Source: Sediminibacterium sp.
GTDB taxonomy: Bacteria > Bacteroidota > Bacteroidia > Chitinophagales > Chitinophagaceae
DNA length: 64,000 bases
NCBI GenBank assembly: GCA_007280515.1
Contig: QYPL01000002.1
Coordinates: 100,929 to 164,928 of the forward strand
Direction of reading: 5' to 3'
Each line of letters opens with the position of its first letter. Within the stretch, counting starts at the first letter, position 1. Below the pieces are notes generated by a model. The model had not been told where the DNA came from. It did not search any database and saw only the letters and a program-made list of their open reading frames with translations. Both the position numbers and the translations under genes were made by a program. Below are positions 42,922 to 51,986 of this stretch, piece after piece.

Positions 42922-43724
42922 ATACTACCCTCAATAATGATATACCTATGCCGCTGCTGGGTTTAGGCGTTTATGATATGTACAAAGCTGAAGCAGAGAG
43001 GGCGGTAGAAGATGCTTTAGCAATAGGCTACCGCTTAATAGACACTGCTAGTATGTATGAAAATGAAATAGAAATTGGGAATGCTATAAAAAATGCAGGG
43101 GTGGATAGAAAGGATATTTTTTTAACCACGAAGCTTAATAATACCGACCATGGTTATGATCAAGCCCTTAAAGCATTTGATGATAGTTTAAAAAAATTAG
43201 ATCAAGACTATGTCGATTTATATTTAATTCATTGGCCTATCAAAGAAGGCCGCGCTGCTTCTTGGAAAGCTTTAGAAAAATTATACGCAGAAAAAAGAGT
43301 GAAGGCCATTGGGGTGGCTAATTATAATATTACCTTATTAGAAGAATTGAAATTAACAGCAAATATTGTTCCTGCAGTAAATCAAATAGAATTCTCACCT
43401 TGGTTATATCAAGAAGACTTACTAGCCTACTGCAAAGTAGCAGGTATTCAAGTGCAGTCTTATTCACCTATTACAAGAGGGCTCAAATTTTCAGATGAAC
43501 GTTTAGTACTACTTTGTAAAAAATATGGTAAAACACCTGCACAAATAGTATTGAGCTGGCATTTACAGCATGGCATTTCAACTATACCTAAATCTTCTAA
43601 AAAGAAAAGGTTAGTTGAAAATTTTGAAGCTACTAGCTTTACACTCTCTAGCGAGGATGTACAAATAATGAATGGCTTTAATGAAAATTTTAGAATATGT
43701 GACGATCCTCAAACTTATTTATAA
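42915..43724 (+). CDS. Aldo/keto reductase
   Basis: A 269-residue NADPH-dependent reductase of the AKR superfamily, 2,5-diketo-gluconate-reductase-like in size. The catalytic tetrad is complete: D43, Y48 (DTASMYEN), K73 (TTKL) and H106 (LIHWP). PKSSKKKRLVENF near 225-237 is the C-terminal cofactor phosphate-binding loop. It is cytoplasmic, with no signal. The start ATG lies inside the end of the PhyH gene (7-base overlap). The two probably act in sequence, oxygenase then reductase, on the same compound. Confidence 0.9.
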   Translation: MVNTTLNNDIPMPLLGLGVYDMYKAEAERAVEDALAIGYRLIDTASMYENEIEIGNAIKNAGVDRKDIFLTTKLNNTDHGYDQALKAFDDSLKKLDQDYVDLYLIHWPIKEGRAASWKALEKLYAEKRVKAIGVANYNITLLEELKLTANIVPAVNQIEFSPWLYQEDLLAYCKVAGIQVQSYSPITRGLKFSDERLVLLCKKYGKTPAQIVLSWHLQHGISTIPKSSKKKRLVENFEATSFTLSSEDVQIMNGFNENFRICDDPQTYL

Positions 43725-43750
43725 TTTTAAATCAATCAACTTAATTAAAA

Positions 43751-44134
43751 ATGAAAAAATTATTATTTATTCTTACCCTTTCTTTTTTTAGCTTCCATCA
43801 ATTGCAGGCTCAAACAACAAAAAAAGAATTAAAGCATGTGGTTTTATTTACTTTCAAAGCCAGTTCTAGCAAGGCTTCTGTTGATTCAGTAGTTAAAGCA
43901 TTCAACCATTTGTATGGAACCGTACCACAGGTAAAAAATATGGAATGGGGATTGAACATGAGTCCAGAACATCTAGATCAAGGATTTACCCATTGCTTTA
44001 GTTTAACTTTTAGCAATGAAAAAGATTTAGCCGATTACCAATTGCATCCAGCACACAAAGCTTTTCAAACCATTTTAAAACCACATATGGATAAAGTATT
44101 TGTAGTGGACTATATTTTAGAACCCAATAATTAA
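43751..44134 (+). CDS. Dabb-family stress-response dimeric barrel protein, secreted
   Basis: A 127-residue protein with a Sec signal (to about residue 20, QLQAQ) and one Dabb (stress-responsive A/B barrel) domain: KHVVLFTFKASSSKASVDS, then GLNMSPEHLDQGFTHCFSLT, then YQLHPAHKAF and VDYIL. These dimeric alpha/beta barrels bind small molecules and rarely show catalysis. It follows the aldo/keto reductase by 26 bases and is closed by a hairpin, so it likely completes a three-gene unit. Confidence 0.85.
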   Translation: MKKLLFILTLSFFSFHQLQAQTTKKELKHVVLFTFKASSSKASVDSVVKAFNHLYGTVPQVKNMEWGLNMSPEHLDQGFTHCFSLTFSNEKDLADYQLHPAHKAFQTILKPHMDKVFVVDYILEPNN

Positions 44135-44191
44135 TATAGGCCTTAGTACTTAAAAATTTATACTAATAAGTTCCATACTTATTCTTTAAAT

Positions 44192-44226
44192 GAAAAGCCC
44201 CCTCCAAATAATGGAGAGGGCTTTTC
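44192..44226. terminator. Bidirectional intrinsic terminator
   Basis: GAAAAGCCCCCTCCA (44192-44206) pairs with TGGAGAGGGCTTTTC (44212-44226), one C-A mismatch, 5-base loop. It lies between convergent genes. Confidence 0.83.
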
Positions 44227-44261
44227 TATTCGAAACGATTGTAAATGACAAAAGTTTTATC

Positions 44262-45068
44262 CTATTTGGTTTTCATTGCAATAGGAAGAGAAGGGCTTTG
44301 GATCCACTTAATGAAATTAGAAACGATAGTGTACAAGAAATGATAAATAGCAAGATTAACATACAAAACAGTTAACCCAAGTGCCACATTAACGAATGCG
44401 CCTGCTACTAAAAATAAATCGTTAATATTCCAAAGCATATCACCTGTGAAGTTTTGACCACTCGGCATAGTGAAAGAGCCAAAAGAACTTAATACTCCTG
44501 TTAAATAATCTAATCTTAATGCAGCAAATAAATTAGTTAGCCCTTGCATAGGTAAACTACTTAAACCACTAAGGATACTGAAAGCAGTGCCAGGAGTTGC
44601 ATTGAATAAATTGGTATCAAATACAAAAGAGAAGGTTAAGCAACAAGCGCCTATAAAAGCACCCACTGCAGCTACTTCACCTAGTATTTTGATATTGGTA
44701 GTAACAAAATCTTTAAAAAGAAAGGTTACCATTCCGTTGTGTGAACCACCCAGGCTTTCCCCTCTAGCTTTAATGATATGCGCTATTGGGAACGCTGAAT
44801 AAATAAGCAATAAAGTAGTTAAAACACTACCTGCTTTTCCTAGACCCGTGCTACTGGCATCGGTGAAATACCCCATAGCACCATGAATAATGGTAATTTC
44901 CATGGAAATAAACACTACAATCGATAGAATCTGATAGATTGACTTCGTGTAGGATCTTACTCCATTTTGAGAATCGAAATTATCTACTGCGGAGTTTAAC
45001 TGCGCATTCAAAACTTTTTGATTCACCATCTGGGGGAAATCAAGAATTTGCTGATAAATTTTTTTCAT
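44262..45068 (-). CDS. Uncharacterised integral membrane protein
   Basis: A 268-residue protein with about five hydrophobic segments: near 48-70 (IYQILSIVVFISMEITIIHG), 80-100, 128-150 (GEVAAVGAFIGACCLTFSFV), and two near 218-255 (LFLVAGAFVNVALGLTVLYV). A soluble N-terminus of 45 residues precedes the first helix. A glycine/serine-rich segment in the middle (FSILSGLSSLPMQGLTNLF) may form a loop or re-entrant helix. I do not recognise the family, and no transport signature is visible. It is flanked by terminators or long spacers, so it is transcribed alone. A Bacteroidota-specific membrane protein is the fairest call. Confidence 0.7.
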   Translation of the reverse strand: MKKIYQQILDFPQMVNQKVLNAQLNSAVDNFDSQNGVRSYTKSIYQILSIVVFISMEITIIHGAMGYFTDASSTGLGKAGSVLTTLLLIYSAFPIAHIIKARGESLGGSHNGMVTFLFKDFVTTNIKILGEVAAVGAFIGACCLTFSFVFDTNLFNATPGTAFSILSGLSSLPMQGLTNLFAALRLDYLTGVLSSFGSFTMPSGQNFTGDMLWNINDLFLVAGAFVNVALGLTVLYVNLAIYHFLYTIVSNFIKWIQSPSLPIAMKTK

Positions 45069-45373
45069 TTTTGGTTTTGGTTTGGTTATTAATAAGCAAT
45101 TCGGTTAATAGAAATTACAATTAATAATCATATAATATGGCTATCTGAAAAACTAGGAAAACTGTATTTTTAAAAGCTCTCTGTAAAGCACTGAGACTCA
45201 GTTTATAAGTCAATAAAAAATTTTTGCTCAAAATGCAATTTTGTGTTTTCTTTAACATTTATATTTTATAAACTATATAGGAAGATTCATTTTAAGTCAT
45301 TGAACAAGAATTCATTAATATAAAAAAAGAATATAAATTGACAACTACAAAAATGGAAATAAGAAAATAATAT
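45069..45373. other. Intergenic region between divergent genes (305 bases)
   Basis: AT-rich spacer with no ORF or RNA gene that I can support. It contains the near-palindrome ACTGAGACTCAGT at 45190-45202 and scattered poly-A/T tracts. No clear TTTG/TAnnTTTG pair was found for either flanking gene. Confidence 0.5.
45190..45202. promoter_or_regulatory. 13-base palindrome, weak operator candidate
   Basis: ACTGAG-A-CTCAGT is a perfect odd palindrome in the middle of a divergent intergenic region. Its GC content is above the surrounding AT-rich spacer. Function is inferred only from position and symmetry. Confidence 0.25.
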
Positions 45374-46327
45374 ATGAATAAGATAAAACGCAACCTTAGC
45401 TATAGTTTGATAAGCATATTGGTATTCTTAGTGCTTGTATTTACAGTGTATGGCCAAAGAGACATTCCAGTTGAAAAAATTAAAGCTAAATATGGTAATG
45501 CAGCTTCAAAGTATCTGCCCCTAATGGGAATGCAGGTGCATTATAGAGACGAGGGTAACCCTTCCAATTCTACACCCTTAGTACTTATTCATGGTACCTC
45601 CTCTTCTTTACATACCTGGGACAGCCTCGTTTCCATTATGCTTGCTAGTTCTAATAATAGAAGAATTATAAGATTTGACCTACCTGCATTCGGTATCACC
45701 GGCCCTAATCCGGAGAATTATTATGCAGGTGATTATTATGTTCGTTTTCTAGATTCCTTTTTAAATGCAATGCATATTAATAAGTGTGCCTTAGCGGGCA
45801 ATTCCTTAGGGGGTTCCATTGCATGGCAGTATACAGTGGCGCATCCAGATAAAATTACTAAACTTATTTTATTGGATGCAGGTGGCTATCCTATGAAAAA
45901 TGAAAAAGGAAGTTTAGGTTTTAAATTAGCCAGTACCCCTGTCATTAATAATTTACTATTAGTAATCACTCCCAAATTTTTAATAAGAAAAAGTTTGGAA
46001 ACCGTATTTTATGATATTAACCTTATTAGCGATGCCATTGTAACAAGGTATCATGAAATGTTATTAAGAGAAGGTAATCGTGCAGCTACTTTGTCTTTAT
46101 TTAAAAATAGAACGGCTACCTCTTCAGAACCCATTAAAACCATTAGCCAGCCTACTTTAATATTATGGGGAGAATATGATCATCTGATTGCAGTTGATAA
46201 TGCCTACCTATTTCAAAAAGATATAAAAGGAAGTGTGCTTACTGTTTATAAAAATATTGGCCATACCCCTATGGAAGAAGCGCCGAAATTAGTAGCAGCC
46301 TCGATGGAAAGCTTTCTAAATAATTAA
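45374..46327 (+). CDS. Alpha/beta hydrolase, membrane-anchored or secreted
   Basis: A 317-residue alpha/beta hydrolase with an N-terminal hydrophobic segment (about 10-28). LIHGTSSS is the oxyanion-hole HG motif. AGNSLGGSIAW holds the nucleophile elbow G-N-S-L-G. LWGEYDHLI supplies the acid Asp and NIGHTPMEEAP the His, so the triad is complete. The core KYLPLMGMQVHYRDEG is the usual first strand. Substrate unknown (ester or C-C bond hydrolase). It precedes the kinase-aminotransferase fusion by 13 bases, so the two are probably co-expressed. Confidence 0.87.
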   Translation: MNKIKRNLSYSLISILVFLVLVFTVYGQRDIPVEKIKAKYGNAASKYLPLMGMQVHYRDEGNPSNSTPLVLIHGTSSSLHTWDSLVSIMLASSNNRRIIRFDLPAFGITGPNPENYYAGDYYVRFLDSFLNAMHINKCALAGNSLGGSIAWQYTVAHPDKITKLILLDAGGYPMKNEKGSLGFKLASTPVINNLLLVITPKFLIRKSLETVFYDINLISDAIVTRYHEMLLREGNRAATLSLFKNRTATSSEPIKTISQPTLILWGEYDHLIAVDNAYLFQKDIKGSVLTVYKNIGHTPMEEAPKLVAASMESFLNN

Positions 46328-46340
46328 CTAACTTGTTAGC

Positions 46341-48641
46341 ATGAATTTTACCATTGGTACCATTGAAAACTGGGTAGAAAATTATTATGGCATAGAAGTA
46401 AAAGCATCTGTGCTCAATGGCTATGATGAACTTAATTTTTTATTAGTTGAAAAATCGGGTAAGAAAAATATTTTAAAAGTTTCTAATAGTTCTCACGACT
46501 ATTTTTTCTTAGAAGCACAAGTAAAAATTTTACAGCATTTAGCTAAGTCGGAACTAGCTACACAATTTCAAACTTATACATTAAATAAAAAAGGAGAAAC
46601 CTTAACAGAAATTACCGTTGACGAAGCAACTTACTATATTAGAATATTAAGTTTTTTAGAAGGAAGTTTTTGGGTAGACGCAGCAGCAAAAAACAAAGCA
46701 CTATTTGAAAATTTAGGAACTTTTTTAGGCAAGATGGATAAAAGCCTGCAAAGCTTTAAGCATCCGGGCTTACATAGGCATTATACTTGGGACATTAGTA
46801 CCGCACGCGATGCCAATTATAAAATGAACTATATAAAGGATGCTGCTAAAAAAAGAATTGCAGATTATTTTATGCTGCAATTTGAAACAGAAGTACTGCC
46901 CACTCTTTCTTCTTATAGACAGGCCTATACACATAATGATGCCAATGATTATAACGTACTAGTAGAAGGAGATAAAATTGCAGGACTGATTGACTTTGGT
47001 GATATGGTACATACTGCCTTAATTAATAATGTTGCAGTAGCCTGTACTTATGCGATGTTGCACCAGTCAGACCCACTAGCCGCGGCTGTTCTAGTAGTGA
47101 AGGGTTATCATAGCGCTTATGCGATTGAAGAAAAAGAATTAAGTATTTTATATTATTTAATAGCTGCAAGGCTTTGCATTAGTGTAACGCAGTCTGCTTA
47201 TAATGGTTCTTTAGAAACCAACAATGAACATCATTTTATAACAGAGAAACCCGCCTGGGACTTACTCTGCTATTTAATTACCCTTAACCCTATTAAAGCA
47301 GAAAATGATTTTAGACTGGCTTGTGATTATTCATCCATCGTTAATGAAAAAGAAAATTATACAAACTTAGAAGAAAAAAGAAGTGTACATATAGGAAGGA
47401 ACTTAAGTATTAGCTATGAAAAACATTTAAAAATTGATAAAGCAGCTTTACAATATTTATATGACGATAAAGGCAATACCTATATTGATTGCGTAAACAA
47501 TGTAAGTCATATTGGACATTGTCATCCTAGCGTCGTAAGGGTGATGCAAAAACAAATTGCTAGTTTAAATACCAATACAAGATATTTAAACAATCACTTA
47601 ATTGAATATGCACAAAAATTAACAGCAAGTTTACCTACTGGTTTAAATGTTTGTTATTTTACCAATAGCGGTAGCGAGGCCAATGATTTAGCCATAAGAA
47701 TTAGTAGGCACTGCACAAAACAAAAGGACATCATTGTTTTAGACCATGCTTATCATGGCACTTCAACGGCCACTATTGAAATGAGTCCCTATAAATTTGA
47801 TAGAGAAGGCGGCGTGGGTCAAATGCCTTGGATACATAAAGCCATGAACCCCGATTTATACAGAGGTGCTTACACCTATGACGATGCAAGTGCAGGTATT
47901 AAATATGCAAAGGATGTAAGTAATATTATTGATGCCATTGCGAAAGAAAATAAAAAGCCTGCTGCATTTATTTGTGAAACACTTTTAGGCGTAGGTGGAC
48001 AAATGCCCCTGCCTCCCAATTATTTAAAAGAAGTATATAAGTATGTTAGAGCTGCAGGTGGTATTTGTATTGCAGATGAGGTACAAGTGGGCTTTGGAAG
48101 AGTAGGTTCGCATTTTTGGGGCTTTGAATTACAAGACGTGGTACCCGATATGGTAGTGATGGGCAAACCCATTGGCAATGGGCATCCGCTAGCTGCAGTC
48201 ATCGTAACCGATGAAATAGCCAAGAGCTTTAATAATGGTATTGAGTATTTTAATACCTATGGCGGTAATCCTGTTTCAATGGCCACTGGTATGGCTGTAT
48301 TAGAAGTTATTGAGCAGGAGGGTTTACAAGAAAATGCATTGCAGGTGGGTAATTATTTATTAGAAGGCATGCGCGAACTTATGCATACACATTCCATTAT
48401 TGGAGATGTAAGAGGAGCTGGATTATTTATTGGCGTTGAATTAGTAGAAGATAGAATTACAAAAGAGCCTGCCACTGAAGCCATCAAGCTAGTAGTAGAA
48501 AAAATGAAGGATAAAGGATTTTTAATGGGCGTAGATGGTCCTTATAATAATGTGTTTAAAATAAAGCCTCCTATTATTTTTTCCATGGAAAATGCAAAAG
48601 ACCTACTTGCTAATTTAGATACCGTATTAGCCTCTTTATAA
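46341..48641 (+). CDS. Fusion: APH-type kinase plus class III aminotransferase (phospho-lyase-like)
   Basis: A 766-residue two-domain cytoplasmic enzyme. Residues about 1-330 are an aminoglycoside-phosphotransferase/choline-kinase-like domain: K46 in the N-lobe, [10 protein letters not shown] with H198-D200-N205, and IDFGD with D218. Residues about 345-766 are a fold-type I PLP aminotransferase: [19 protein letters not shown], and MGKPIGNGH with the Schiff-base lysine K609. Separate human homologues are hydroxylysine kinase and the phospho-lyases AGXT2L1/AGXT2L2. Fused bacterial forms are known, some with an M23 domain between, which is absent here. The likely reaction is phosphorylation of an amino alcohol (hydroxylysine-like or ethanolamine-like), then elimination of phosphate and ammonia. 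Confidence 0.88.
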   Translation: MNFTIGTIENWVENYYGIEVKASVLNGYDELNFLLVEKSGKKNILKVSNSSHDYFFLEAQVKILQHLAKSELATQFQTYTLNKKGETLTEITVDEATYYIRILSFLEGSFWVDAAAKNKALFENLGTFLGKMDKSLQSFKHPGLHRHYTWDISTARDANYKMNYIKDAAKKRIADYFMLQFETEVLPTLSSYRQAYTHNDANDYNVLVEGDKIAGLIDFGDMVHTALINNVAVACTYAMLHQSDPLAAAVLVVKGYHSAYAIEEKELSILYYLIAARLCISVTQSAYNGSLETNNEHHFITEKPAWDLLCYLITLNPIKAENDFRLACDYSSIVNEKENYTNLEEKRSVHIGRNLSISYEKHLKIDKAALQYLYDDKGNTYIDCVNNVSHIGHCHPSVVRVMQKQIASLNTNTRYLNNHLIEYAQKLTASLPTGLNVCYFTNSGSEANDLAIRISRHCTKQKDIIVLDHAYHGTSTATIEMSPYKFDREGGVGQMPWIHKAMNPDLYRGAYTYDDASAGIKYAKDVSNIIDAIAKENKKPAAFICETLLGVGGQMPLPPNYLKEVYKYVRAAGGICIADEVQVGFGRVGSHFWGFELQDVVPDMVVMGKPIGNGHPLAAVIVTDEIAKSFNNGIEYFNTYGGNPVSMATGMAVLEVIEQEGLQENALQVGNYLLEGMRELMHTHSIIGDVRGAGLFIGVELVEDRITKEPATEAIKLVVEKMKDKGFLMGVDGPYNNVFKIKPPIIFSMENAKDLLANLDTVLASL

Positions 48642-48658
48642 AATTGCTTTAAAAACTA

Positions 48659-48949
48659 CTATTCCAATACTTTTAATTCGCTTGCCTTTGTAGACCCTAC
48701 ATTGTAAATTACAGAACGGGCCAGGCCGTCGTATTTTACTACTTTAAGTAAGCCCCCTTCTTTATCATAATAATGAGATTCTATAGAGTACTGTTCATCA
48801 TAAGCATAAAGCAGATAAGTGGTTTTTGTAGAATCTATTAGCTGTCCTATTTTTTCTTTATTTTTTAAATAGTTAGGCGTAGTTGCACAAGCTGCCATCA
48901 AAAATAGCAAGCCCATTAAAAAAGAAAAATATAAAATAGAACAGCGCAT
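48659..48949 (-). CDS. Small lipoprotein of unknown function
   Basis: A 96-residue protein with a lipoprotein signal (FLMAAC, cysteine near residue 21). The remainder contains YLLYAYDEQYSIESHYYDKE, followed by GGLLKVVKYDGLARSVIYNV, with strand-like alternation. No domain is recognised. It starts two bases after the stop of the MFS gene on the same strand, so it is almost surely in that operon and may assist transport or its regulation. Confidence 0.7.
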   Translation of the reverse strand: MRCSILYFSFLMGLLFLMAACATTPNYLKNKEKIGQLIDSTKTTYLLYAYDEQYSIESHYYDKEGGLLKVVKYDGLARSVIYNVGSTKASELKVLE

Positions 48950-48951
48950 AT

Positions 48952-50190
48952 TTAAGCAGTCGCTGCTTTTCTATTTCTCATGTACACATTTAATCCAATA
49001 AAGGCAACAATTAAAACTAGAGGAATCGTTAAAGTGGCGTTGATCACTTCTGGTCCCGCTAATTTTTTAGCTTCATTGGTAACGGCTGCTAAGTCTGCCG
49101 CTGCAGTACCTACAGGAATTTTAGCATTCACCAACTTGTCATAAAAGTCGCTCATAAATATCATATAAACAGATACGGCAAACATACCCGCACCGCCCAT
49201 AAGATTAAGCCCTACAGCGCCCGTTTTAGGTAAATTTTCAGCAACAAAGCCTAACATGGTTGGCCAGAAATAACATACGCCAATGCCAAAAAGAATAGCG
49301 CCTGCAAATAACATATTGCCAGTAGTGTGGCCTAATAAGTATAAACCTGCTGCTGCTAAAATAGCCGACATTAATAATACACCAGAAGGTGAAAATTTAT
49401 GTACCACTGGACCTGCAAATGCACGACCAATAACCATGATACCTGTTTCAATAGTTAATAATAATATCGCATTATCACTTACGTTTTTAAGTAGTACATC
49501 TATCCATTGTCCTGTAAAAAGTTCAGTGATAGCTGTTCCGAACATACAAATAATCATAAAAATAAATAGAGGATTCAATAAGCTCTTATACATATCTGAT
49601 GCAGAAACACCGCTTGACACGCGCTCTGTTTCTGGGAATTCTAACTTTGAAAAGAAGTAACCATATAAAATAGTAGGAATTAACATCATACCTACTTGTA
49701 AATTCGTACCTAAACCTATTTTATTAAATAAGAATACAATTAAAGTACCAATTACAATGCCTCCAGGGAACCATAAATGAAAGTGATTCAATTTGGTGGT
49801 TTTATTATTAGGGTATAAAGCCGTTACTAAAGGATTACAAGAAGCTTCCACTGTACCATTGGCAATACCAATTAATAAAGTAGAGAAAAATAAACTCCAA
49901 TAGCCTGTAGCATAAATAGTTAGAACAATACCTGCTAGATGAAATATAAAGGCTAGCACTAATAAGCGCTTCATGCCAATAATATCAACAATAGTACCGC
50001 CTACTAGCATCGCTAGTGGAAAGCCCCAGAAGGCGGTAGCTGCAATGGTGCCCAATTGCGCATTCGTTAAATGAAAATCAATGCCTTGTTGGCTAAGTAC
50101 ACCTGCTCTAATTCCAAAGGAAAGAGAAGTGACTAATAAAGCAAGACAGCTAGCAACAAATAGCCTGTTGGTTTGAATGTTTTTTGACAT
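48952..50190 (-). CDS. MFS transporter (FucP-like sugar permease group)
   Basis: A 412-residue major facilitator with about 12 membrane segments. GGTIVDIIGMKRLLVLAF is the loop 2-3 motif (G-x-x-x-D-x-x-G-x-+-x). The middle loop is short, with LEFPETERVSSGVSASD. LFGIGVCYFWPTMLGFVAENLPKTG resembles FucP/glucose-galactose permease-type carriers common in Bacteroidota. Substrate cannot be called from sequence; a sugar or organic acid is likely. Its gene diverges from a deacylase-like lipoprotein gene and is followed by a small lipoprotein. The neighbourhood suggests uptake of products from extracellular hydrolysis. Confidence 0.83.
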   Translation of the reverse strand: MSKNIQTNRLFVASCLALLVTSLSFGIRAGVLSQQGIDFHLTNAQLGTIAATAFWGFPLAMLVGGTIVDIIGMKRLLVLAFIFHLAGIVLTIYATGYWSLFFSTLLIGIANGTVEASCNPLVTALYPNNKTTKLNHFHLWFPGGIVIGTLIVFLFNKIGLGTNLQVGMMLIPTILYGYFFSKLEFPETERVSSGVSASDMYKSLLNPLFIFMIICMFGTAITELFTGQWIDVLLKNVSDNAILLLTIETGIMVIGRAFAGPVVHKFSPSGVLLMSAILAAAGLYLLGHTTGNMLFAGAILFGIGVCYFWPTMLGFVAENLPKTGAVGLNLMGGAGMFAVSVYMIFMSDFYDKLVNAKIPVGTAAADLAAVTNEAKKLAGPEVINATLTIPLVLIVAFIGLNVYMRNRKAATA

Positions 50191-50314
50191 AATCGTTAGT
50201 TTTTAGGTTTGGTCTTAAAAAAGCGAACTTGAATATAAAAAATTTTATCGAAAAAACATTAAATTACAAAGAACTTGTACAAAATATAAACCCTTTTCAC
50301 TTAAAATTAAAAGC

Positions 50315-51985
50315 ATGAAACAATTCCTGTCCATCTGTTTGATTAGTTTATTATTTGCATGTACTAATAGCAATTATGACACCATTATAAAAAACGGTTT
50401 AGTCTATGATGGAAATGGAGGGGCTCCTTATAAAGCCGACCTTGCTATTAAAAATGATACCATTGCTTTTATTGGCGATTTATCTAAAGAGTCTGCAGAC
50501 AAAGTAATTGATGCAAAAGGCATGGCCATTACACCAGGCTTTATTAATATGTTAAGTTGGGCACCTACCTCTCTTATTATAGATGGTAATTCTCAAGGGG
50601 ATATTAGACAAGGGGTAACCTTAGAAGTTTTTGGAGAAGGAGGAAGCATGGGCCCCTTAAATGCAAAGATGAAAAAGTCCATGGAAGAGGATCAAACAGG
50701 ACATAATAAATTAGCTATTCCTTGGAATACTTTAGGTGAGTATATGCACTACATGGAAAAAAAGGGGATCAGTTGTAATATTGCTTCTTATGTAGGTGCC
50801 ACTACTATTAGAGAAAATATTATTGGGGAAGACAACCGCGCACCAACGCCTGCTGAATTAGAAAGCATGAAGGGCTTGGTAAAACAAGCCATGGAAGAAG
50901 GCGCTTTAGGAGTAGGTACCTCTTTAATTTATCCACCTGCATTTTTTGCAAAGACAGATGAACTCATTGAATTATCTAAAGCAGCTGCTCCTTATGGCGG
51001 AGGTTATATTTCACATATGCGTAGTGAAGGCAATAATTTTATTCAAGCAGTCAATGAATTAATTACTATTGCTAAAGAAGCAAAAGTGCATGGAGAAATT
51101 TATCATTTAAAAGCCGGGGGTGTAAACAATTGGCCTAAAATGGATTCAGTGATAAAATTAGTAGAAGCTGCAAGGGCTGCTGGTATTGATGTTGCAGCCA
51201 ATATGTACACCTATCCTGCAGGGGCAACGGGTATGACAGCAGCCATGCCTCCGTCTTTACAAGATGGTGGTTTTGGAAAATTATGGTTGCGTTTACAAGA
51301 TCCAAAAATAAGAGCAGAGATGATAAAGGCCATGAAGACCGATGCAAAGGATTGGGAAAATTTATACTATGGAACAGGGGGCGCTAGCAAAGTTTTATTA
51401 CTAGGATTTAGAAGAGATTCTTTAATTAAATATTCTGGTAAAACTTTAGCAGAAGTAGCTAAAATAAGAAATACGACACCTGAAGATTGTGCTATTGATT
51501 TAATTATTCAAGATAGTAGTCGTGTAGAAGTAGCCTATTTTTTAATGAGCGAAGAAAATATAAAAAAACAAATCGTACTTCCTTGGGTAAGTTTTGGATC
51601 TGATGCTGAGTCGGCATCTACCGATCCTATTTTTATGAAACAAAGTACACATCCTCGTGCTTATGGAAATTTTGCGCGTGTGATTGGACATTATGTAAAT
51701 GAAGAAAAAGTAATGACAGTAGAAAAAGCGATTAATAAACTTTCTAAAGTAGCAGCTACTAGTTTACATATTCAAAAGCGTGGTGAATTAAAACTGGGTA
51801 ACTATGCCGACATATTAGTTTTTGATCCTAGTAAAATAAAGGACCATGCTACATTTGAAAAACCAAGACAATATGCAACAGGTATGTCTCATGTTTGGGT
51901 AAATGGTGTGCAAGTTTTAAAAGAAGGCGAACATACCAATGCTAAACCTGGAAGATTTGTTAAAGGACCTGGCGCAAAGCTGTAG
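50315..51985 (+). CDS. D-aminoacylase-like amidohydrolase lipoprotein lacking canonical metal ligands
   Basis: A 556-residue homologue of N-acyl-D-amino-acid deacylases, with a lipoprotein signal (LLFAC, C16). The family's HxH motif after PGFID is absent: TPGFINMLSW at 73-82 has Leu and Trp where H-x-H belongs, and the following GNCGG is replaced by FGEGGSMG (106-113), losing the zinc Cys. Two later His (ISHMRSEG, YHLKAGG) and the catalytic-area Asp (FGSDAES) remain. It could use another metal site or be a non-enzymatic binding protein. A canonical homologue lies at 53679-55247 for comparison. It is divergent from the MFS gene. Confidence 0.85.
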   Translation: MKQFLSICLISLLFACTNSNYDTIIKNGLVYDGNGGAPYKADLAIKNDTIAFIGDLSKESADKVIDAKGMAITPGFINMLSWAPTSLIIDGNSQGDIRQGVTLEVFGEGGSMGPLNAKMKKSMEEDQTGHNKLAIPWNTLGEYMHYMEKKGISCNIASYVGATTIRENIIGEDNRAPTPAELESMKGLVKQAMEEGALGVGTSLIYPPAFFAKTDELIELSKAAAPYGGGYISHMRSEGNNFIQAVNELITIAKEAKVHGEIYHLKAGGVNNWPKMDSVIKLVEAARAAGIDVAANMYTYPAGATGMTAAMPPSLQDGGFGKLWLRLQDPKIRAEMIKAMKTDAKDWENLYYGTGGASKVLLLGFRRDSLIKYSGKTLAEVAKIRNTTPEDCAIDLIIQDSSRVEVAYFLMSEENIKKQIVLPWVSFGSDAESASTDPIFMKQSTHPRAYGNFARVIGHYVNEEKVMTVEKAINKLSKVAATSLHIQKRGELKLGNYADILVFDPSKIKDHATFEKPRQYATGMSHVWVNGVQVLKEGEHTNAKPGRFVKGPGAKL

Positions 51986-51986
51986 A

